A DNA stretch of 64,000 nucleotides from Streptomyces asoensis (lineage in GTDB: Bacteria > Actinomycetota > Actinomycetes > Streptomycetales > Streptomycetaceae). The stretch spans positions 5,952,001-6,016,000 of the forward strand of contig NZ_CP049838.1 in assembly GCF_013085465.1 (NCBI RefSeq), given 5' to 3'. The position numbers and the translations under genes are program-made. The notes under the pieces were generated by a model that was given only the letters and a program-made list of their open reading frames with translations, made no database searches and was not told where the DNA came from. Shown here one piece after another: positions 48,419 through 58,178 of the stretch (position 1 is its first letter; every line of letters starts with the position of its first letter).

Positions 48419-49063
48419 ATGGCTAAGCAGATCAAGGGCATCCTGGGCGAGAAGCTCGGCATGACGCAGGTGTGGGACGAGAACAACCGTGTTGTTCCGG
48501 TCACCGTCGTCAAGGCCAGCCCCAACGTCGTGACCCAGGTCCGTACGAACGACAGTGACGGCTACGAGTCCGTCCAGATCGCCTTCGGCGAGATCGACCC
48601 GCGCAAGGTGAACAAGCCCCTCAAGGGCCACTTCGCCAAGGCCGACGTCACCCCCCGTCGCCACCTCGTCGAGATCCGCACCGCGGACGCCTCCGAGTAC
48701 ACGCTGGGCCAGGAGATCACCGCTGAGGTGTTCGAGGCCGGCGTGAAGGTCGACGTGACCGGCAAGAGCAAGGGCAAGGGCTTCGCCGGTGTCATGAAGC
48801 GTCACAACTTCAAGGGCCTCGGCGCCGGTCACGGCACCCAGCGCAAGCACCGCTCGCCCGGTTCCATCGGTGGCTGCGCCACCCCGGGCCGCGTGTTCAA
48901 GGGCCTCCGCATGGCGGGTCGCATGGGCAACGAGCGTGTCACCACCCAGAACCTGACCGTCCACGCCGTTGACGCGGAGAAGGGTCTGCTGCTCATCAAG
49001 GGCGCTGTCCCCGGTCCGAACGGCGGCCTCGTCCTGGTCCGCACTGCGGCCAAGGGGGCCTGA
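48419..49063 (+). CDS. rplC: 50S ribosomal protein L3
   Basis: Early assembly protein near the peptidyl transferase centre. It is 214 aa, with [20 protein letters not shown] at the N-terminus and [20 protein letters not shown] near residue 137, the usual L3 loop. It starts 18 bp after rpsJ. Confidence 0.98.
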   Translation: MAKQIKGILGEKLGMTQVWDENNRVVPVTVVKASPNVVTQVRTNDSDGYESVQIAFGEIDPRKVNKPLKGHFAKADVTPRRHLVEIRTADASEYTLGQEITAEVFEAGVKVDVTGKSKGKGFAGVMKRHNFKGLGAGHGTQRKHRSPGSIGGCATPGRVFKGLRMAGRMGNERVTTQNLTVHAVDAEKGLLLIKGAVPGPNGGLVLVRTAAKGA

Positions 49064-49070
49064 GGTACCG

Positions 49071-49727
49071 ATGAGCACTGTTGACATCCTTTCGCCTGCC
49101 GGCGAGAAGACCGGAAGCGTCGACCTCCCCGCGGAGATCTTCGGCGTGGAGAAGGTCAGCATCCCGCTGATCCACCAGGTCGTCGTCGCGCAGAACGCGG
49201 CTGCCCGTCAGGGCACGCACAAGACCAAGCGCCGCGGTGAAGTCCGCGGTGGCGGTAAGAAGCCTTACCGTCAGAAGGGCACCGGCCGCGCGCGCCAGGG
49301 CTCGACCCGCGCGCCGCAGTTCGCCGGCGGTGGCGTCGTCCACGGCCCGCAGCCGCGTGACTACTCGCAGCGGACCCCGAAGAAGATGAAGGCTGCCGCT
49401 CTGCGTCACGCCCTCACCGACCGGGCCCGCCACAACCGCATTCACGTCGTCACCGGCGTGATCGAGGGCGAGGCTCCCTCCACGAAGGCCGCTCGCACGC
49501 TGTTCGGCAAGATCTCGGAGCGCAAGAACCTGCTCCTGGTCGTCGACCGCGCCGACGAGGCCGCGTGGCTGTCCGCCCGCAACCTGCCCCAGGTGCACAT
49601 CCTGGAGCCGGGCCAGCTGAACACGTACGACGTGATCGTCTCGGACGACGTGGTCTTCACCCAGGCCGCTCTCGAGTCCTTCGTCGCCGGCCCGCAGGCC
49701 AACGACACCGAAGGGAGTGACGCCTGA
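49071..49727 (+). CDS. rplD: 50S ribosomal protein L4
   Basis: Lines the exit tunnel; in E. coli it represses the S10 operon. It is 218 aa from ATG 49071, 7 bp after rplC, giving [20 protein letters not shown]. The tunnel loop [20 protein letters not shown] is intact, with normal macrolide-contact residues as far as can be seen. It overlaps rplW by 1 bp. Confidence 0.97.
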   Translation: MSTVDILSPAGEKTGSVDLPAEIFGVEKVSIPLIHQVVVAQNAAARQGTHKTKRRGEVRGGGKKPYRQKGTGRARQGSTRAPQFAGGGVVHGPQPRDYSQRTPKKMKAAALRHALTDRARHNRIHVVTGVIEGEAPSTKAARTLFGKISERKNLLLVVDRADEAAWLSARNLPQVHILEPGQLNTYDVIVSDDVVFTQAALESFVAGPQANDTEGSDA

Positions 49728-50146
49728 TGGCTACGCGTCACCCGAGCATCGCCTCCAAGGCGGCCAAGGTCGCCAAGGCCGCGCGCGTCGCCAAGGCGAA
49801 GCGCCACGCCACCGAAGGCAAGAACACCGTCGTCACCGCGCCCAGCAAGGCGTTCACGGACCTCCGTGACGTGCTGCTGAAGCCGGTCGTGTCGGAGAAG
49901 AGCTACGCGCTCCTCGACGAGAACAAGTACACGTTCATCGTCGCCCCGAACGCCAACAAGACCCAGATCAAGCAGGCCGTCCAGGCGGTCTTCTCGGTCA
50001 AGGTCACCGGGGTCAACACGATCAACCGCATCGGCAAGCGCAAGCGCACGAAGACCGGTTTCGGTCAGCGTGCCGGCACGAAGCGCGCGATCGTGACCCT
50101 TGCCGAGGGCGACCGTATCGACATCTTCGGCGGTCCGACCGCCTGA
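49727..50146 (+). CDS. rplW: 50S ribosomal protein L23
   Basis: Exit-tunnel protein that docks SRP and trigger factor. It is 139 aa, longer than typical L23 because of a Lys/Ala-rich N-terminal extension ([20 protein letters not shown]), followed by the core [20 protein letters not shown]. The extension is seen in Streptomyces. Confidence 0.97.
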   Translation: MATRHPSIASKAAKVAKAARVAKAKRHATEGKNTVVTAPSKAFTDLRDVLLKPVVSEKSYALLDENKYTFIVAPNANKTQIKQAVQAVFSVKVTGVNTINRIGKRKRTKTGFGQRAGTKRAIVTLAEGDRIDIFGGPTA

Positions 50147-50186
50147 GGGCGGTCCGGATCGTCCGATATCGGACGAGGACTGAATA

Positions 50187-51023
50187 ATGGGAATCCGCAA
50201 GTACAAGCCGACTACGCCGGGCCGTCGTGGCTCCAGCGTCGCCGACTTCGTCGAGGTCACGCGGTCCACGCCGGAGAAGTCGCTGGTCCGCCCGCTGCAC
50301 AGCAAGGGCGGCCGTAACAACGCCGGTCGTGTGACCGTTCGCCACCAGGGTGGCGGACACAAGCGCGCCTACCGAGTGATCGACTTCCGTCGTCACGACA
50401 AGGACGGCGTGCCGGCGAAGGTCGCGCACATCGAGTACGACCCCAACCGCACCGCGCGCATCGCGCTGCTGCACTATGCCGACGGCGAGAAGCGCTACAT
50501 CCTCGCCCCGCGCAACCTGTCGCAGGGTGACCGCGTCGAGAACGGTCCCGGGGCCGACATCAAGCCGGGCAACAACCTGGCGCTCCGCAACATCCCGGTC
50601 GGTACCACGATCCACGCGATCGAGATCCGTCCCGGTGGCGGCGCCAAGTTCGCCCGCTCCGCCGGTGCCTCGGTGCAGCTGCTCGCGAAGGAGGGCACGA
50701 TGGCCCACCTTCGTATGCCGTCCGGTGAGATCCGTCTGGTCGACCAGCGCTGCCGCGCCACGGTCGGCGAGGTCGGCAACGCCGAGCAGAGCAACATCAA
50801 CTGGGGCAAGGCCGGCCGTAAGCGCTGGCTGGGCGTCCGCCCGACCGTTCGCGGTGTGGCGATGAACCCGGTTGACCACCCCCACGGTGGTGGTGAGGGC
50901 AAGACCTCCGGTGGTCGCCACCCGGTCAGCCCCTGGGGTCAGAAGGAGGGTCGTACTCGTTCGCCGAAGAAGGCTTCGAACAAGTACATCGTCCGCCGCC
51001 GCAAGACGAACAAGAAGCGCTAG
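50187..51023 (+). CDS. rplB: 50S ribosomal protein L2
   Basis: Highly conserved core protein at the subunit interface, needed for peptidyl transfer. It is 278 aa, with [20 protein letters not shown] at the start and [20 protein letters not shown], including the conserved His, near residue 220. It lies 40 bp after rplW. Confidence 0.98.
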   Translation: MGIRKYKPTTPGRRGSSVADFVEVTRSTPEKSLVRPLHSKGGRNNAGRVTVRHQGGGHKRAYRVIDFRRHDKDGVPAKVAHIEYDPNRTARIALLHYADGEKRYILAPRNLSQGDRVENGPGADIKPGNNLALRNIPVGTTIHAIEIRPGGGAKFARSAGASVQLLAKEGTMAHLRMPSGEIRLVDQRCRATVGEVGNAEQSNINWGKAGRKRWLGVRPTVRGVAMNPVDHPHGGGEGKTSGGRHPVSPWGQKEGRTRSPKKASNKYIVRRRKTNKKR

Positions 51024-51035
51024 GAGCGGGTTTAG

Positions 51036-51317
51036 ATGCCGCGCAGTCTCAAGAAGGGGCCCTTCGTCGACGGACACCTCGTAAAGAAGGTGGACGCCCA
51101 GAACGAAGCCGGTTCCAAGAACGTCATCAAGACCTGGTCCCGTCGCTCGATGATCATCCCGGCCATGCTGGGTCACACGATCGCGGTGCACAACGGCAAG
51201 ACCCACATTCCGGTGTTTGTCACCGAGTCGATGGTCGGCCACAAGCTCGGCGAGTTCTCGCCGACGCGCACCTTCCGGGGTCACGTCAAGGACGACCGGA
51301 AGTCGAAGCGCCGCTAA
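51036..51317 (+). CDS. rpsS: 30S ribosomal protein S19
   Basis: Head protein next to S13 that contacts the A site finger. It is 93 aa, starts [20 protein letters not shown], with [20 protein letters not shown] near the C-terminus. It starts 12 bp after rplB. Confidence 0.98.
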   Translation: MPRSLKKGPFVDGHLVKKVDAQNEAGSKNVIKTWSRRSMIIPAMLGHTIAVHNGKTHIPVFVTESMVGHKLGEFSPTRTFRGHVKDDRKSKRR

Positions 51318-51359
51318 TCGCGGGGTGGAATGACCATGACAGACACTGGAAGGACAACC

Positions 51360-51707
51360 ATGGAAGCCAGGGCCCAGGCGCGGTACATCCGCGTCACGCC
51401 CATGAAGGCCCGCCGGGTGGTGGACCTTATCCGTGGCATGGACGCCACGGAGGCTCAGGCGGTCCTGCGTTTCGCCCCGCAGGCCGCGAGCGTGCCGGTC
51501 GGCAAGGTGCTTGACAGCGCCATCGCCAACGCCGCGCACAACTACGACCACACTGACGCCGACAGCCTCTTCATCTCCGAGGCGTACGTCGACGAGGGTC
51601 CGACCCTGAAGCGGTTCCGTCCGCGTGCCCAGGGCCGCGCATACCGGATCCGCAAGCGGACCAGCCACATCACCGTGGTCCTCAGCAGCAAGGAAGGATC
51701 CCGGTAA
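51360..51707 (+). CDS. rplV: 50S ribosomal protein L22
   Basis: Exit-tunnel protein with a long beta hairpin. It is 115 aa from ATG 51360, which has GGAAGGA about 6 nt upstream and gives [20 protein letters not shown]; an upstream ATG at 51330 adds 10 unlike residues. It ends where rpsC begins. Confidence 0.96.
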   Translation: MEARAQARYIRVTPMKARRVVDLIRGMDATEAQAVLRFAPQAASVPVGKVLDSAIANAAHNYDHTDADSLFISEAYVDEGPTLKRFRPRAQGRAYRIRKRTSHITVVLSSKEGSR

Positions 51708-52540
51708 TGGGCCAGAAGGTTAACCCGCATGGGTTCCGGCTCGGCATCACCACGGACTTCAAGTCCCGTTGGTACGCCGACAAGTCGTACAAGGAATACG
51801 TCGGAGAAGACGTCGCCATCCGTCGGATGATGACGTCCGGCATGGAGCGCGCCGGCATCTCGAAGGTGGAGATCGAGCGCACCCGTGACCGCGTGCGTGT
51901 GGACATCCACACCGCTCGCCCGGGCATCGTCATCGGCCGCCGCGGCGCCGAGGCCGACCGTATCCGCGGCGACCTGGAGAAGCTGACCAAGAAGCAGGTC
52001 CAGCTGAACATCCTCGAGGTCAAGAACCCCGAGGTCGACGCTCAGCTGGTGGCTCAGGCCGTCGCCGAGCAGCTCTCCTCCCGCGTCTCCTTCCGTCGCG
52101 CCATGCGTAAGAGCATGCAGTCGGCGATGAAGGCCGGCGCCAAGGGCATCAAGATCCAGTGCGGTGGCCGCCTCGGTGGCGCCGAGATGTCCCGCTCGGA
52201 GTTCTACCGCGAGGGCCGTGTGCCCCTGCACACGCTCCGCGCGAACGTGGACTACGGCTTCTTCGAGGCCAAGACGACCTTCGGCCGCATCGGTGTGAAG
52301 GTCTGGATCTACAAGGGCGATGTCAAGAACATCGCCGAGGTCCGCGCCGAGAACGCTGCTGCCCGCGCCGGCAACCGCCCGGCCCGTGGTGGCGGCGGCG
52401 CCGACCGCCCGGCCCGTGGTGGTCGTGGTGGCGAGCGTGGCGGTCGCGGTCGCAAGCCGCAGCAGGCTCCCGCTGCCGAGGCCCCCAAGGCCGAGGCTCC
52501 GGCGGCCGCTCCGGCTGAGAGCACCGGAACGGAGGCCTGA
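51707..52540 (+). CDS. rpsC: 30S ribosomal protein S3
   Basis: mRNA entry-tunnel protein with KH domain. It is 277 aa: [22 protein letters not shown] motif [14 protein letters not shown] at about residue 77. The C-terminal ~60 residues are a Gly/Arg- and Ala/Pro-rich extension ([20 protein letters not shown]), characteristic of high-GC actinobacteria. It overlaps the rplV stop by 1 bp. Confidence 0.98.
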   Translation: MGQKVNPHGFRLGITTDFKSRWYADKSYKEYVGEDVAIRRMMTSGMERAGISKVEIERTRDRVRVDIHTARPGIVIGRRGAEADRIRGDLEKLTKKQVQLNILEVKNPEVDAQLVAQAVAEQLSSRVSFRRAMRKSMQSAMKAGAKGIKIQCGGRLGGAEMSRSEFYREGRVPLHTLRANVDYGFFEAKTTFGRIGVKVWIYKGDVKNIAEVRAENAAARAGNRPARGGGGADRPARGGRGGERGGRGRKPQQAPAAEAPKAEAPAAAPAESTGTEA

Positions 52541-52545
52541 CCGAC

Positions 52546-52965
52546 ATGCTGATCCCCCGTAGGGTCAAGCACCGCAAGCAGCACCACCCGAAGCGCCGTG
52601 GTCAGGCCAAGGGCGGTACGACGGTCTCGTTCGGCGAGTACGGCATTCAGGCCCTCACGCCGGCATACGTGACCAACCGCCAGATCGAGGCGGCCCGTAT
52701 CGCGATGACCCGCCACATCAAGCGTGGCGGCAAGGTCTGGATCAACATCTACCCGGACCGCCCGCTCACGAAGAAGCCTGCCGAGACCCGCATGGGTTCC
52801 GGTAAGGGTTCTCCGGAGTGGTGGATCGCGAACGTGCACCCGGGACGGGTCATGTTCGAGCTGTCCTACCCCAACGAGAAGATCGCCCGTGAGGCCCTCA
52901 CTCGCGCAGCCCACAAGCTGCCGATGAAGTGCCGGATCGTCAAGCGCGAGGCAGGTGAAGCGTGA
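52546..52965 (+). CDS. rplP: 50S ribosomal protein L16
   Basis: Binds 23S rRNA near the A-site tRNA elbow. It is 139 aa, [20 protein letters not shown], with [24 protein letters not shown] signature ([16 protein letters not shown]). It lies 5 bp after rpsC. Confidence 0.98.
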   Translation: MLIPRRVKHRKQHHPKRRGQAKGGTTVSFGEYGIQALTPAYVTNRQIEAARIAMTRHIKRGGKVWINIYPDRPLTKKPAETRMGSGKGSPEWWIANVHPGRVMFELSYPNEKIAREALTRAAHKLPMKCRIVKREAGEA

Positions 52966-53189
52966 TGTCGGCCGGTACCAAGGCGTCCGAGCTGCGCGAA
53001 CTGGGTGACGAGGAGCTTCTCAACAAGCTCCGCGAAGCCAAGGAAGAGCTGTTCAACCTCCGCTTCCAGGCGGCGACGGGTCAGCTCGAGAACCACGGTC
53101 GGCTGAAGGCCGTCCGTAAGGACATCGCGCGGATCTACACCCTGATGCGTGAGCGCGAGCTGGGCATCGAGACGGTGGAGAGCGCCTGA
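52965..53189 (+). CDS. rpmC: 50S ribosomal protein L29
   Basis: Small helical protein at the tunnel exit. It is 74 aa from ATG 52965 (a GTG one codon earlier is in frame), [20 protein letters not shown], with [19 protein letters not shown]. It overlaps the rplP stop by 1 bp and the rpsQ start by 1 bp. Confidence 0.96.
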   Translation: MSAGTKASELRELGDEELLNKLREAKEELFNLRFQAATGQLENHGRLKAVRKDIARIYTLMRERELGIETVESA

Positions 53190-53476
53190 TGAGCGAGAGC
53201 AACGTGACTGAGAACACCCCCGAGGCGCGCGGTTTCCGCAAGACCCGCGAGGGTCTCGTCGTCAGCGACAAGATGGACAAGACCGTCGTCGTCGCCGTCG
53301 AGGACCGTGTGAAGCACGCGCTGTACGGCAAGGTCATCCGCCGTACGAACAAGCTCAAGGCTCACGACGAGCAGAACGCCGCGGGCGTCGGCGACCGTGT
53401 CCTCCTCGCGGAGACCCGGCCGCTGTCCGCGACGAAGCGCTGGCGCGTCGTCGAGATCCTCGAGAAGGCCAAGTAG
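53189..53476 (+). CDS. rpsQ: 30S ribosomal protein S17
   Basis: Primary 16S rRNA-binding OB-fold protein. It is 95 aa, with [20 protein letters not shown] and [20 protein letters not shown]. Last gene before a 129-bp spacer, so it may end the S10-type group. Confidence 0.98.
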   Translation: MSESNVTENTPEARGFRKTREGLVVSDKMDKTVVVAVEDRVKHALYGKVIRRTNKLKAHDEQNAAGVGDRVLLAETRPLSATKRWRVVEILEKAK

Positions 53477-53478
53477 GT

Positions 53479-53577
53479 AATTCCCGCAAGGGAATTCCAG
53501 TAAGTCGGCCTGCGGGGCATCCCTCGCAGGACAGTTCCGCCAGGCTCCGCAGGGGTCCTCGTAAGAGGCCCCTGCGG
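53479..53577 (+). promoter_or_regulatory. Structured spacer and leader before rplN
   Basis: Two clear hairpins: AATTCCC-GCAA-GGGAATT (53479-53496, GNRA-like loop) and CCGCAGGGG ... CCCCTGCGG (53547-53577). They lie in the 129-bp rpsQ-rplN gap. Either a processing site or an autoregulatory leader for the spc genes. Confidence 0.6.
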
Positions 53578-53605
53578 GGAACCGGCAGACACACAGGAGA
53601 TAGAC

Positions 53606-53974
53606 GTGATCCAGCAGGAGTCGCGACTGCGCGTCGCCGACAACACTGGTGCGAAGGAAATCCTTTGCATCCGTGTGCTCGGTGGCTCCGGTCGCCGCTA
53701 CGCGGGCATCGGTGACGTCATCGTCGCCACCGTCAAGGACGCGATCCCCGGCGGCAACGTGAAGAAGGGTGACGTCATCAAGGCGGTCATCGTTCGCACC
53801 GTCAAGGAGCGCCGCCGTCCGGACGGCTCGTACATCCGCTTCGACGAGAACGCCGCTGTCATTCTGAAGAACGACGGCGACCCTCGTGGCACCCGTATCT
53901 TCGGCCCGGTCGGCCGGGAGCTGCGCGAGAAGAAGTTCATGAAGATCATCTCGCTGGCTCCGGAGGTGCTGTAA
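53606..53974 (+). CDS. rplN: 50S ribosomal protein L14
   Basis: Interface protein that contacts 16S rRNA. It is 122 aa from GTG 53606 after [26 protein letters not shown]. First gene of the spc-type group. Confidence 0.98.
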   Translation: MIQQESRLRVADNTGAKEILCIRVLGGSGRRYAGIGDVIVATVKDAIPGGNVKKGDVIKAVIVRTVKERRRPDGSYIRFDENAAVILKNDGDPRGTRIFGPVGRELREKKFMKIISLAPEVL

Positions 53975-53976
53975 GC

Positions 53977-54300
53977 ATGAAGATCAAGAAGGGCGACCTG
54001 GTTCAGGTCATCACCGGTAAGGACAAGGGCAAGCAGGGCAAGGTCATCGCGGCCTTCCCCCGTGAGGACCGCGTCCTGGTCGAGGGTGTCAACCGGGTCA
54101 AGAAGCACACCAAGGCCGGCCCGACCGCAAAGGGTTCGCAGGCCGGCGGCATCGTCACGACCGAGGCGCCTGTCCACGTCTCCAACGTCCAGCTGGTCGT
54201 TGAGAAGGACGGCAACAAGGTCGTCACGCGTGTCGGTTACCGCTTCGACGACGAGGGCAACAAGATCCGCGTTGCCAAGCGGACGGGTGAGGACATCTGA
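53977..54300 (+). CDS. rplX: 50S ribosomal protein L24
   Basis: Early assembly initiator protein with a KOW domain at the N-terminus ([20 protein letters not shown]). It is 107 aa and starts 2 bp after rplN; overlaps rplE by 1 bp. Confidence 0.98.
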   Translation: MKIKKGDLVQVITGKDKGKQGKVIAAFPREDRVLVEGVNRVKKHTKAGPTAKGSQAGGIVTTEAPVHVSNVQLVVEKDGNKVVTRVGYRFDDEGNKIRVAKRTGEDI

Positions 54301-54857
54301 TGGCTACCACCACCACTCCGCGTCTCAAGACGAAGTACCGCGAGGAGATCGCGGGCAAGCTGCGTGAGGAGTTCTCCTACGAGAACGTCATGCAGATCCC
54401 CGGCCTCGTCAAGATCGTGGTCAACATGGGTGTCGGTGACGCCGCCCGTGACTCGAAGCTCATGGACGGTGCCGTCCGTGACCTGACCACCATCACCGGT
54501 CAGAAGCCGGCCATCACCAAGGCCCGCAAGTCCATCGCGCAGTTCAAGCTGCGTGAGGGTCAGCCGATCGGTGCCCACGTCACGCTTCGTGGCGACCGCA
54601 TGTGGGAGTTCCTGGACCGCACCCTGTCGCTCGCGCTTCCGCGCATCCGCGACTTCCGTGGTCTGTCCCCCAAGCAGTTCGACGGCCGTGGCAACTACAC
54701 CTTCGGTCTCACGGAGCAGGTCATGTTCCACGAGATCGACCAGGACAAGATCGACCGTGTCCGGGGTATGGACATCACCGTGGTCACCACGGCGACCAAC
54801 GACGCTGAGGGCCGTGCGCTCCTTCGTCACCTCGGCTTCCCCTTCAAGGAGGCGTGA
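54300..54857 (+). CDS. rplE: 50S ribosomal protein L5
   Basis: Binds 5S rRNA in the central protuberance. It is 185 aa, with [20 protein letters not shown] and [20 protein letters not shown]. Confidence 0.98.
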   Translation: MATTTTPRLKTKYREEIAGKLREEFSYENVMQIPGLVKIVVNMGVGDAARDSKLMDGAVRDLTTITGQKPAITKARKSIAQFKLREGQPIGAHVTLRGDRMWEFLDRTLSLALPRIRDFRGLSPKQFDGRGNYTFGLTEQVMFHEIDQDKIDRVRGMDITVVTTATNDAEGRALLRHLGFPFKEA

Positions 54858-54862
54858 GCGAG

Positions 54863-55048
54863 ATGGCGAAGAAGGCTCTGATCGCAAAGGCTGCTCGTAA
54901 GCCCAAGTTCGCTGTGCGGGCGTACAACCGCTGCCAGCGTTGCGGTCGTCCCCACTCCGTGTACCGCAAGTTCGGCCTCTGCCGTGTGTGCCTTCGTGAG
55001 ATGGCTCACCGTGGAGAGCTGCCGGGCGTGACCAAGAGCTCCTGGTAA
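54863..55048 (+). CDS. rpsZ: 30S ribosomal protein S14, zinc-binding type
   Basis: Short S14 form, 61 aa, with zinc cysteines CQRC and CRVC (at about 24, 27, 40 and 43). Zinc-dependent S14 is the standard form here; a zinc-free paralogue is usually elsewhere under zinc control. ATG 54863 is preferred; a GTG at 54854 overlaps rplE. Confidence 0.95.
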   Translation: MAKKALIAKAARKPKFAVRAYNRCQRCGRPHSVYRKFGLCRVCLREMAHRGELPGVTKSSW

Positions 55049-55262
55049 ACCCCCTTTTTAGGGGTTCCAGAGGCTCTCGGTAAGCAATGGGCGTGTCAGG
55101 TGCCCACCTCTTCATGGCTTAGGCTTGGAGGGTTGGGCACCTGATGGTCGCCCGTACGACTTACTACGCCGTAGGTCCACCGCGCCGCACCCGCCCCGTC
55201 TCGGATCGGGGAGAGGGATGGCGCACCAGGAAACCCCGGCGAGAGAGGCCACAGGCCAATTC
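55049..55262 (+). promoter_or_regulatory. Structured spacer before rpsH
   Basis: A 214-bp gap with the hairpin AACCCC-CTTTTTA-GGGGTT near 55048-55066 and a longer-range inverted pair CAGGTGCCC (about 55096) and GGGCACCTG (about 55134). No gene; likely an untranslated leader for rpsH-rplF-rplR or a partial terminator. Confidence 0.55.
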
Positions 55263-55661
55263 ATGACCATGACTGATCCGATCGCAGACATGCTGACGCG
55301 TCTGCGGAACGCGAACTCGGCGTACCACGATTCCGTGACGATGCCCGCGTCCAAGATCAAGTCCCACATCGCGGAGATCCTCCAGCAGGAGGGCTTCATC
55401 ACGGGCTGGAAGGTCGAGGACGCCGAGGTCGGCAAGGACCTCACCCTCGAGCTCAAGTTCGGCCCGAACCGTGAGCGCTCCATCGCGGGCATCAAGCGGA
55501 TCTCCAAGCCCGGTCTCCGGGTTTACGCGAAGTCCACCTCCCTGCCCAAGGTGCTGGGCGGCCTCGGCGTGGCGATCATCTCCACGTCGCACGGTCTCCT
55601 CACCGACAAGCAGGCCGGCAAGAAGGGCGTAGGCGGAGAAGTTCTCGCCTACGTCTGGTAG
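55263..55661 (+). CDS. rpsH: 30S ribosomal protein S8
   Basis: Primary 16S rRNA-binding protein and E. coli spc operon repressor. It is 132 aa from ATG 55263 ([20 protein letters not shown]); the open frame upstream is leader. The C-terminus [14 protein letters not shown] is the S8 signature. Confidence 0.97.
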   Translation: MTMTDPIADMLTRLRNANSAYHDSVTMPASKIKSHIAEILQQEGFITGWKVEDAEVGKDLTLELKFGPNRERSIAGIKRISKPGLRVYAKSTSLPKVLGGLGVAIISTSHGLLTDKQAGKKGVGGEVLAYVW

Positions 55662-55685
55662 CGGAAGGGAACGGAGGAAACAGCT

Positions 55686-56225
55686 ATGTCGCGTATTGGC
55701 AAGCTCCCTATCACGGTTCCCGCCGGTGTGGACGTCACCATCGACGGCCAGACGGTTGCGGTCAAGGGCCCCAAGGGCACGCTGACCCACACCGTCGTTG
55801 CGCCGATCGAGATCGCCAAGGGTGAGGACGGCGTTCTGAACGTCACCCGCCCCAACGACGAGCGTCAGAGCAAGGCCCTGCACGGCCTGTCCCGCACGCT
55901 GGTGGCGAACATGATCACCGGCGTGACCCAGGGTTACGTGAAGAAGCTCGAGATCAGTGGTGTCGGTTACCGCGTGACCGCGAAGGGCTCGAACCTCGAG
56001 TTCGCGCTCGGTTACAGCCACCCGATCACCGTCGAGGCCCCCGAGGGAATCTCCTTCAAGGTCGAGAACCCCACCCGGTTCTCGGTCGAGGGCATCGACA
56101 AGCAGAAGGTCGGCGAGGTTGCGGCCAACATCCGCAAGCTGCGCAAGCCCGACCCGTACAAGGCCAAGGGCGTCAAGTACGAGGGCGAAGTCATCCGCCG
56201 CAAGGTCGGAAAGGCGGGTAAGTAA
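55686..56225 (+). CDS. rplF: 50S ribosomal protein L6
   Basis: Binds near the GTPase centre. It is 179 aa, [20 protein letters not shown], with [19 protein letters not shown] near the C-terminus. It is 24 bp after rpsH with a GGAGGAAAC ribosome site. Confidence 0.98.
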   Translation: MSRIGKLPITVPAGVDVTIDGQTVAVKGPKGTLTHTVVAPIEIAKGEDGVLNVTRPNDERQSKALHGLSRTLVANMITGVTQGYVKKLEISGVGYRVTAKGSNLEFALGYSHPITVEAPEGISFKVENPTRFSVEGIDKQKVGEVAANIRKLRKPDPYKAKGVKYEGEVIRRKVGKAGK

Positions 56226-56228
56226 GCC

Positions 56229-56612
56229 ATGGCATACGGACAGAAGATCCTCAAGGGCGACGCTTACAAGCGTGCCGCGATCAAGCGTCGCCACATCCGG
56301 ATCCGTAAGCACATCTCGGGTACGGCTGAGCGTCCGCGTCTCGTCGTGACGCGCTCCAACCGCCACATCGTGGCCCAGGTCATCGACGACATCAAGGGTC
56401 ACACCCTGGCGTCGGCGTCGACCCTGGACACGACGATCCGCGGCGGCGAGGGCGACAAGTCCGCGCAGGCCAAGTCGGTCGGCGCCCTGGTCGCCGAGCG
56501 CGCCAAGGCCGCCGGAGTCGAGGCTGTCGTGTTCGACCGTGGTGGCAATCAGTACGCCGGGCGCATCGCCGCCCTGGCGGACGCCGCCCGCGAAGCCGGA
56601 CTCAAGTTCTGA
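56229..56612 (+). CDS. rplR: 50S ribosomal protein L18
   Basis: Binds 5S rRNA in the central protuberance. It is 127 aa, with [20 protein letters not shown] and [19 protein letters not shown]. It starts 3 bp after rplF. Confidence 0.98.
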   Translation: MAYGQKILKGDAYKRAAIKRRHIRIRKHISGTAERPRLVVTRSNRHIVAQVIDDIKGHTLASASTLDTTIRGGEGDKSAQAKSVGALVAERAKAAGVEAVVFDRGGNQYAGRIAALADAAREAGLKF

Positions 56613-56627
56613 GTCGCCCGTCGCGCT

Positions 56628-56643
56628 AGCGACCTAGGTCGCT
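56628..56643. repeat. 16-bp perfect palindrome between rplR and rpsE
   Basis: AGCGACCTAGGTCGCT, perfect dyad in the 64-bp rplR-rpsE gap, with partial flanking complementarity (GCTAGC/GCTAGC). No obvious promoter nearby; mRNA hairpin or protein-binding site. Confidence 0.7.
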
Positions 56644-56676
56644 GCGTAGCTAGCGGAAAAAGAGAGAGGTAATCCA

Positions 56677-57282
56677 ATGGCTGGACCCCAGCGCCGCGGG
56701 AGCGGTGCCGGTGGCGGCGAGCGGCGGGACCGGAAGGGCCGTGACGGTGGCGCCAGCGCTGCCGAGAAGACCGCGTACGTTGAGCGCGTCGTCGCGATCA
56801 ACCGCGTCGCCAAGGTTGTGAAGGGTGGTCGTCGCTTCAGCTTCACCGCGCTGGTCGTGGTGGGCGATGGTGACGGCACCGTCGGTGTCGGTTACGGCAA
56901 GGCCAAGGAGGTGCCGGCCGCGATCGCCAAGGGTGTTGAAGAGGCCAAGAAGCACTTCTTCAAGGTCCCGCGTATCCAGGGCACCATCCCGCACCCGATC
57001 ACGGGCGAGAAGGCCGCGGGCGTCGTCCTGCTCAAGCCTGCTTCCCCCGGTACCGGCGTTATCGCCGGTGGCCCGGTGCGTGCAGTGCTCGAGTGCGCCG
57101 GCGTTCACGACATCCTGTCGAAGTCGCTCGGTTCGTCGAACGCGATCAACATCGTGCACGCGACCGTGGAGGCCCTGAAGGGCTTGCAGCGTCCCGAGGA
57201 GATCGCGGCTCGCCGTGGTCTGCCCCTCGAGGACGTCGCTCCCGCGGCTCTGCTTCGTGCGCGTGCCGGGGCTGGTGCGTAA
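56677..57282 (+). CDS. rpsE: 30S ribosomal protein S5
   Basis: Decoding and mRNA-helicase protein at the 30S shoulder. It is 201 aa, with a basic Gly/Arg-rich N-terminal extension (residues 1-28), then [40 protein letters not shown]. It overlaps rpmD by 1 bp (TAATG). Confidence 0.98.
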   Translation: MAGPQRRGSGAGGGERRDRKGRDGGASAAEKTAYVERVVAINRVAKVVKGGRRFSFTALVVVGDGDGTVGVGYGKAKEVPAAIAKGVEEAKKHFFKVPRIQGTIPHPITGEKAAGVVLLKPASPGTGVIAGGPVRAVLECAGVHDILSKSLGSSNAINIVHATVEALKGLQRPEEIAARRGLPLEDVAPAALLRARAGAGA

Positions 57283-57464
57283 TGGCCCGCCTCAAGATCA
57301 CGCAGACGAAGTCGTACATCGGCAGCAAGCAGAACCACCGCGACACGCTGCGTTCGCTCGGGCTCAAGCGCCTGAACGACGTGGTCGTCAAGGAGGACCG
57401 CCCCGAGTTCCGCGGAATGGTGCACACCGTCCGCCACCTCGTGACGGTTGAGGAGGTCGACTGA
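57282..57464 (+). CDS. rpmD: 50S ribosomal protein L30
   Basis: Small 60-aa protein, [20 protein letters not shown], with the conserved [17 protein letters not shown]. The start overlaps rpsE stop and rplO follows after 2 bp, so the three are translated together. Confidence 0.97.
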   Translation: MARLKITQTKSYIGSKQNHRDTLRSLGLKRLNDVVVKEDRPEFRGMVHTVRHLVTVEEVD

Positions 57465-57466
57465 TC

Positions 57467-57922
57467 ATGGCGGAGAACAACCCGCTCAAGATCCACAACC
57501 TCCGTCCCGCCCCGGGCGCCAAGACCGCGAAGACCCGTGTCGGTCGTGGTGAGGCGTCGAAGGGTAAGACGGCCGGTCGTGGTACCAAGGGCACGAAGGC
57601 CCGTTACCAGGTTCCGGAGCGCTTCGAGGGTGGGCAGATGCCCCTCCACATGCGTCTTCCGAAGCTCAAGGGCTTCAAGAACCCGTTCAAGACCGAGTTC
57701 CAGGTCGTGAACCTCGACAAGCTGGCGGCGCTGTACCCGGAGGGTGGCGAGGTCACCGTCGAGGGCCTCATCGCCAAGGGTGCCGTTCGCAAGAACAGCC
57801 TCGTCAAGGTCCTCGGCCAGGGCGAGATCTCCGTGGCGCTCCAGGTGACGGTCGACGCCGTCTCCGGCTCCGCCAAGGAGAAGATCACCGCCGCCGGCGG
57901 TACCGTCACCGAGCTCGTCTGA
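57467..57922 (+). CDS. rplO: 50S ribosomal protein L15
   Basis: Late assembly protein of the large subunit. It is 151 aa, with [20 protein letters not shown] and [20 protein letters not shown]. Last ribosomal gene before a long palindrome and secY. Confidence 0.98.
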   Translation: MAENNPLKIHNLRPAPGAKTAKTRVGRGEASKGKTAGRGTKGTKARYQVPERFEGGQMPLHMRLPKLKGFKNPFKTEFQVVNLDKLAALYPEGGEVTVEGLIAKGAVRKNSLVKVLGQGEISVALQVTVDAVSGSAKEKITAAGGTVTELV

Positions 57923-57957
57923 ACACCACAGGCGTCTCGATGACTTGAGCGATCCCG

Positions 57958-57991
57958 ACCGGGGATACCCCACATATGGGGTATCCCCGGT
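57958..57991 (+). terminator. Perfect 15-bp hairpin between rplO and secY
   Basis: ACCGGGGATACCCCA (57958-57972) is exactly complementary to TGGGGTATCCCCGGT (57977-57991), loop CATA. No U-tract. It may terminate part of the spc transcripts or protect the 3' end. Confidence 0.7.
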
Positions 57992-58044
57992 TGGTCGTTC
58001 CTAGGCGGTACTCTCGCCGGTAAGGTGACCTGCACTGCCCACTT

Positions 58045-58113
58045 TCACAAGATGCTTCCCATGGGGCACCTTGTGCGGCAGTCGACCGTTACACATGTCG
58101 TTGTCGTTGTCGT
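58045..58113 (+). promoter_or_regulatory. secY leader with hairpin and TGTCGT repeats
   Basis: A hairpin with outer arms CACAAG and CTTGTG (near 58045-58075), then three tandem TGTCGT units at 58096-58113. Together with the upstream palindrome this 256-bp gap gives secY a structured leader; no clear promoter match. Confidence 0.5.
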
Positions 58114-58178
58114 TGTTCTTATTGGACCCTCAAGACCGTCACCCTTGACGCAGATGCGCGGGGGTCGCAGGAGGCACC

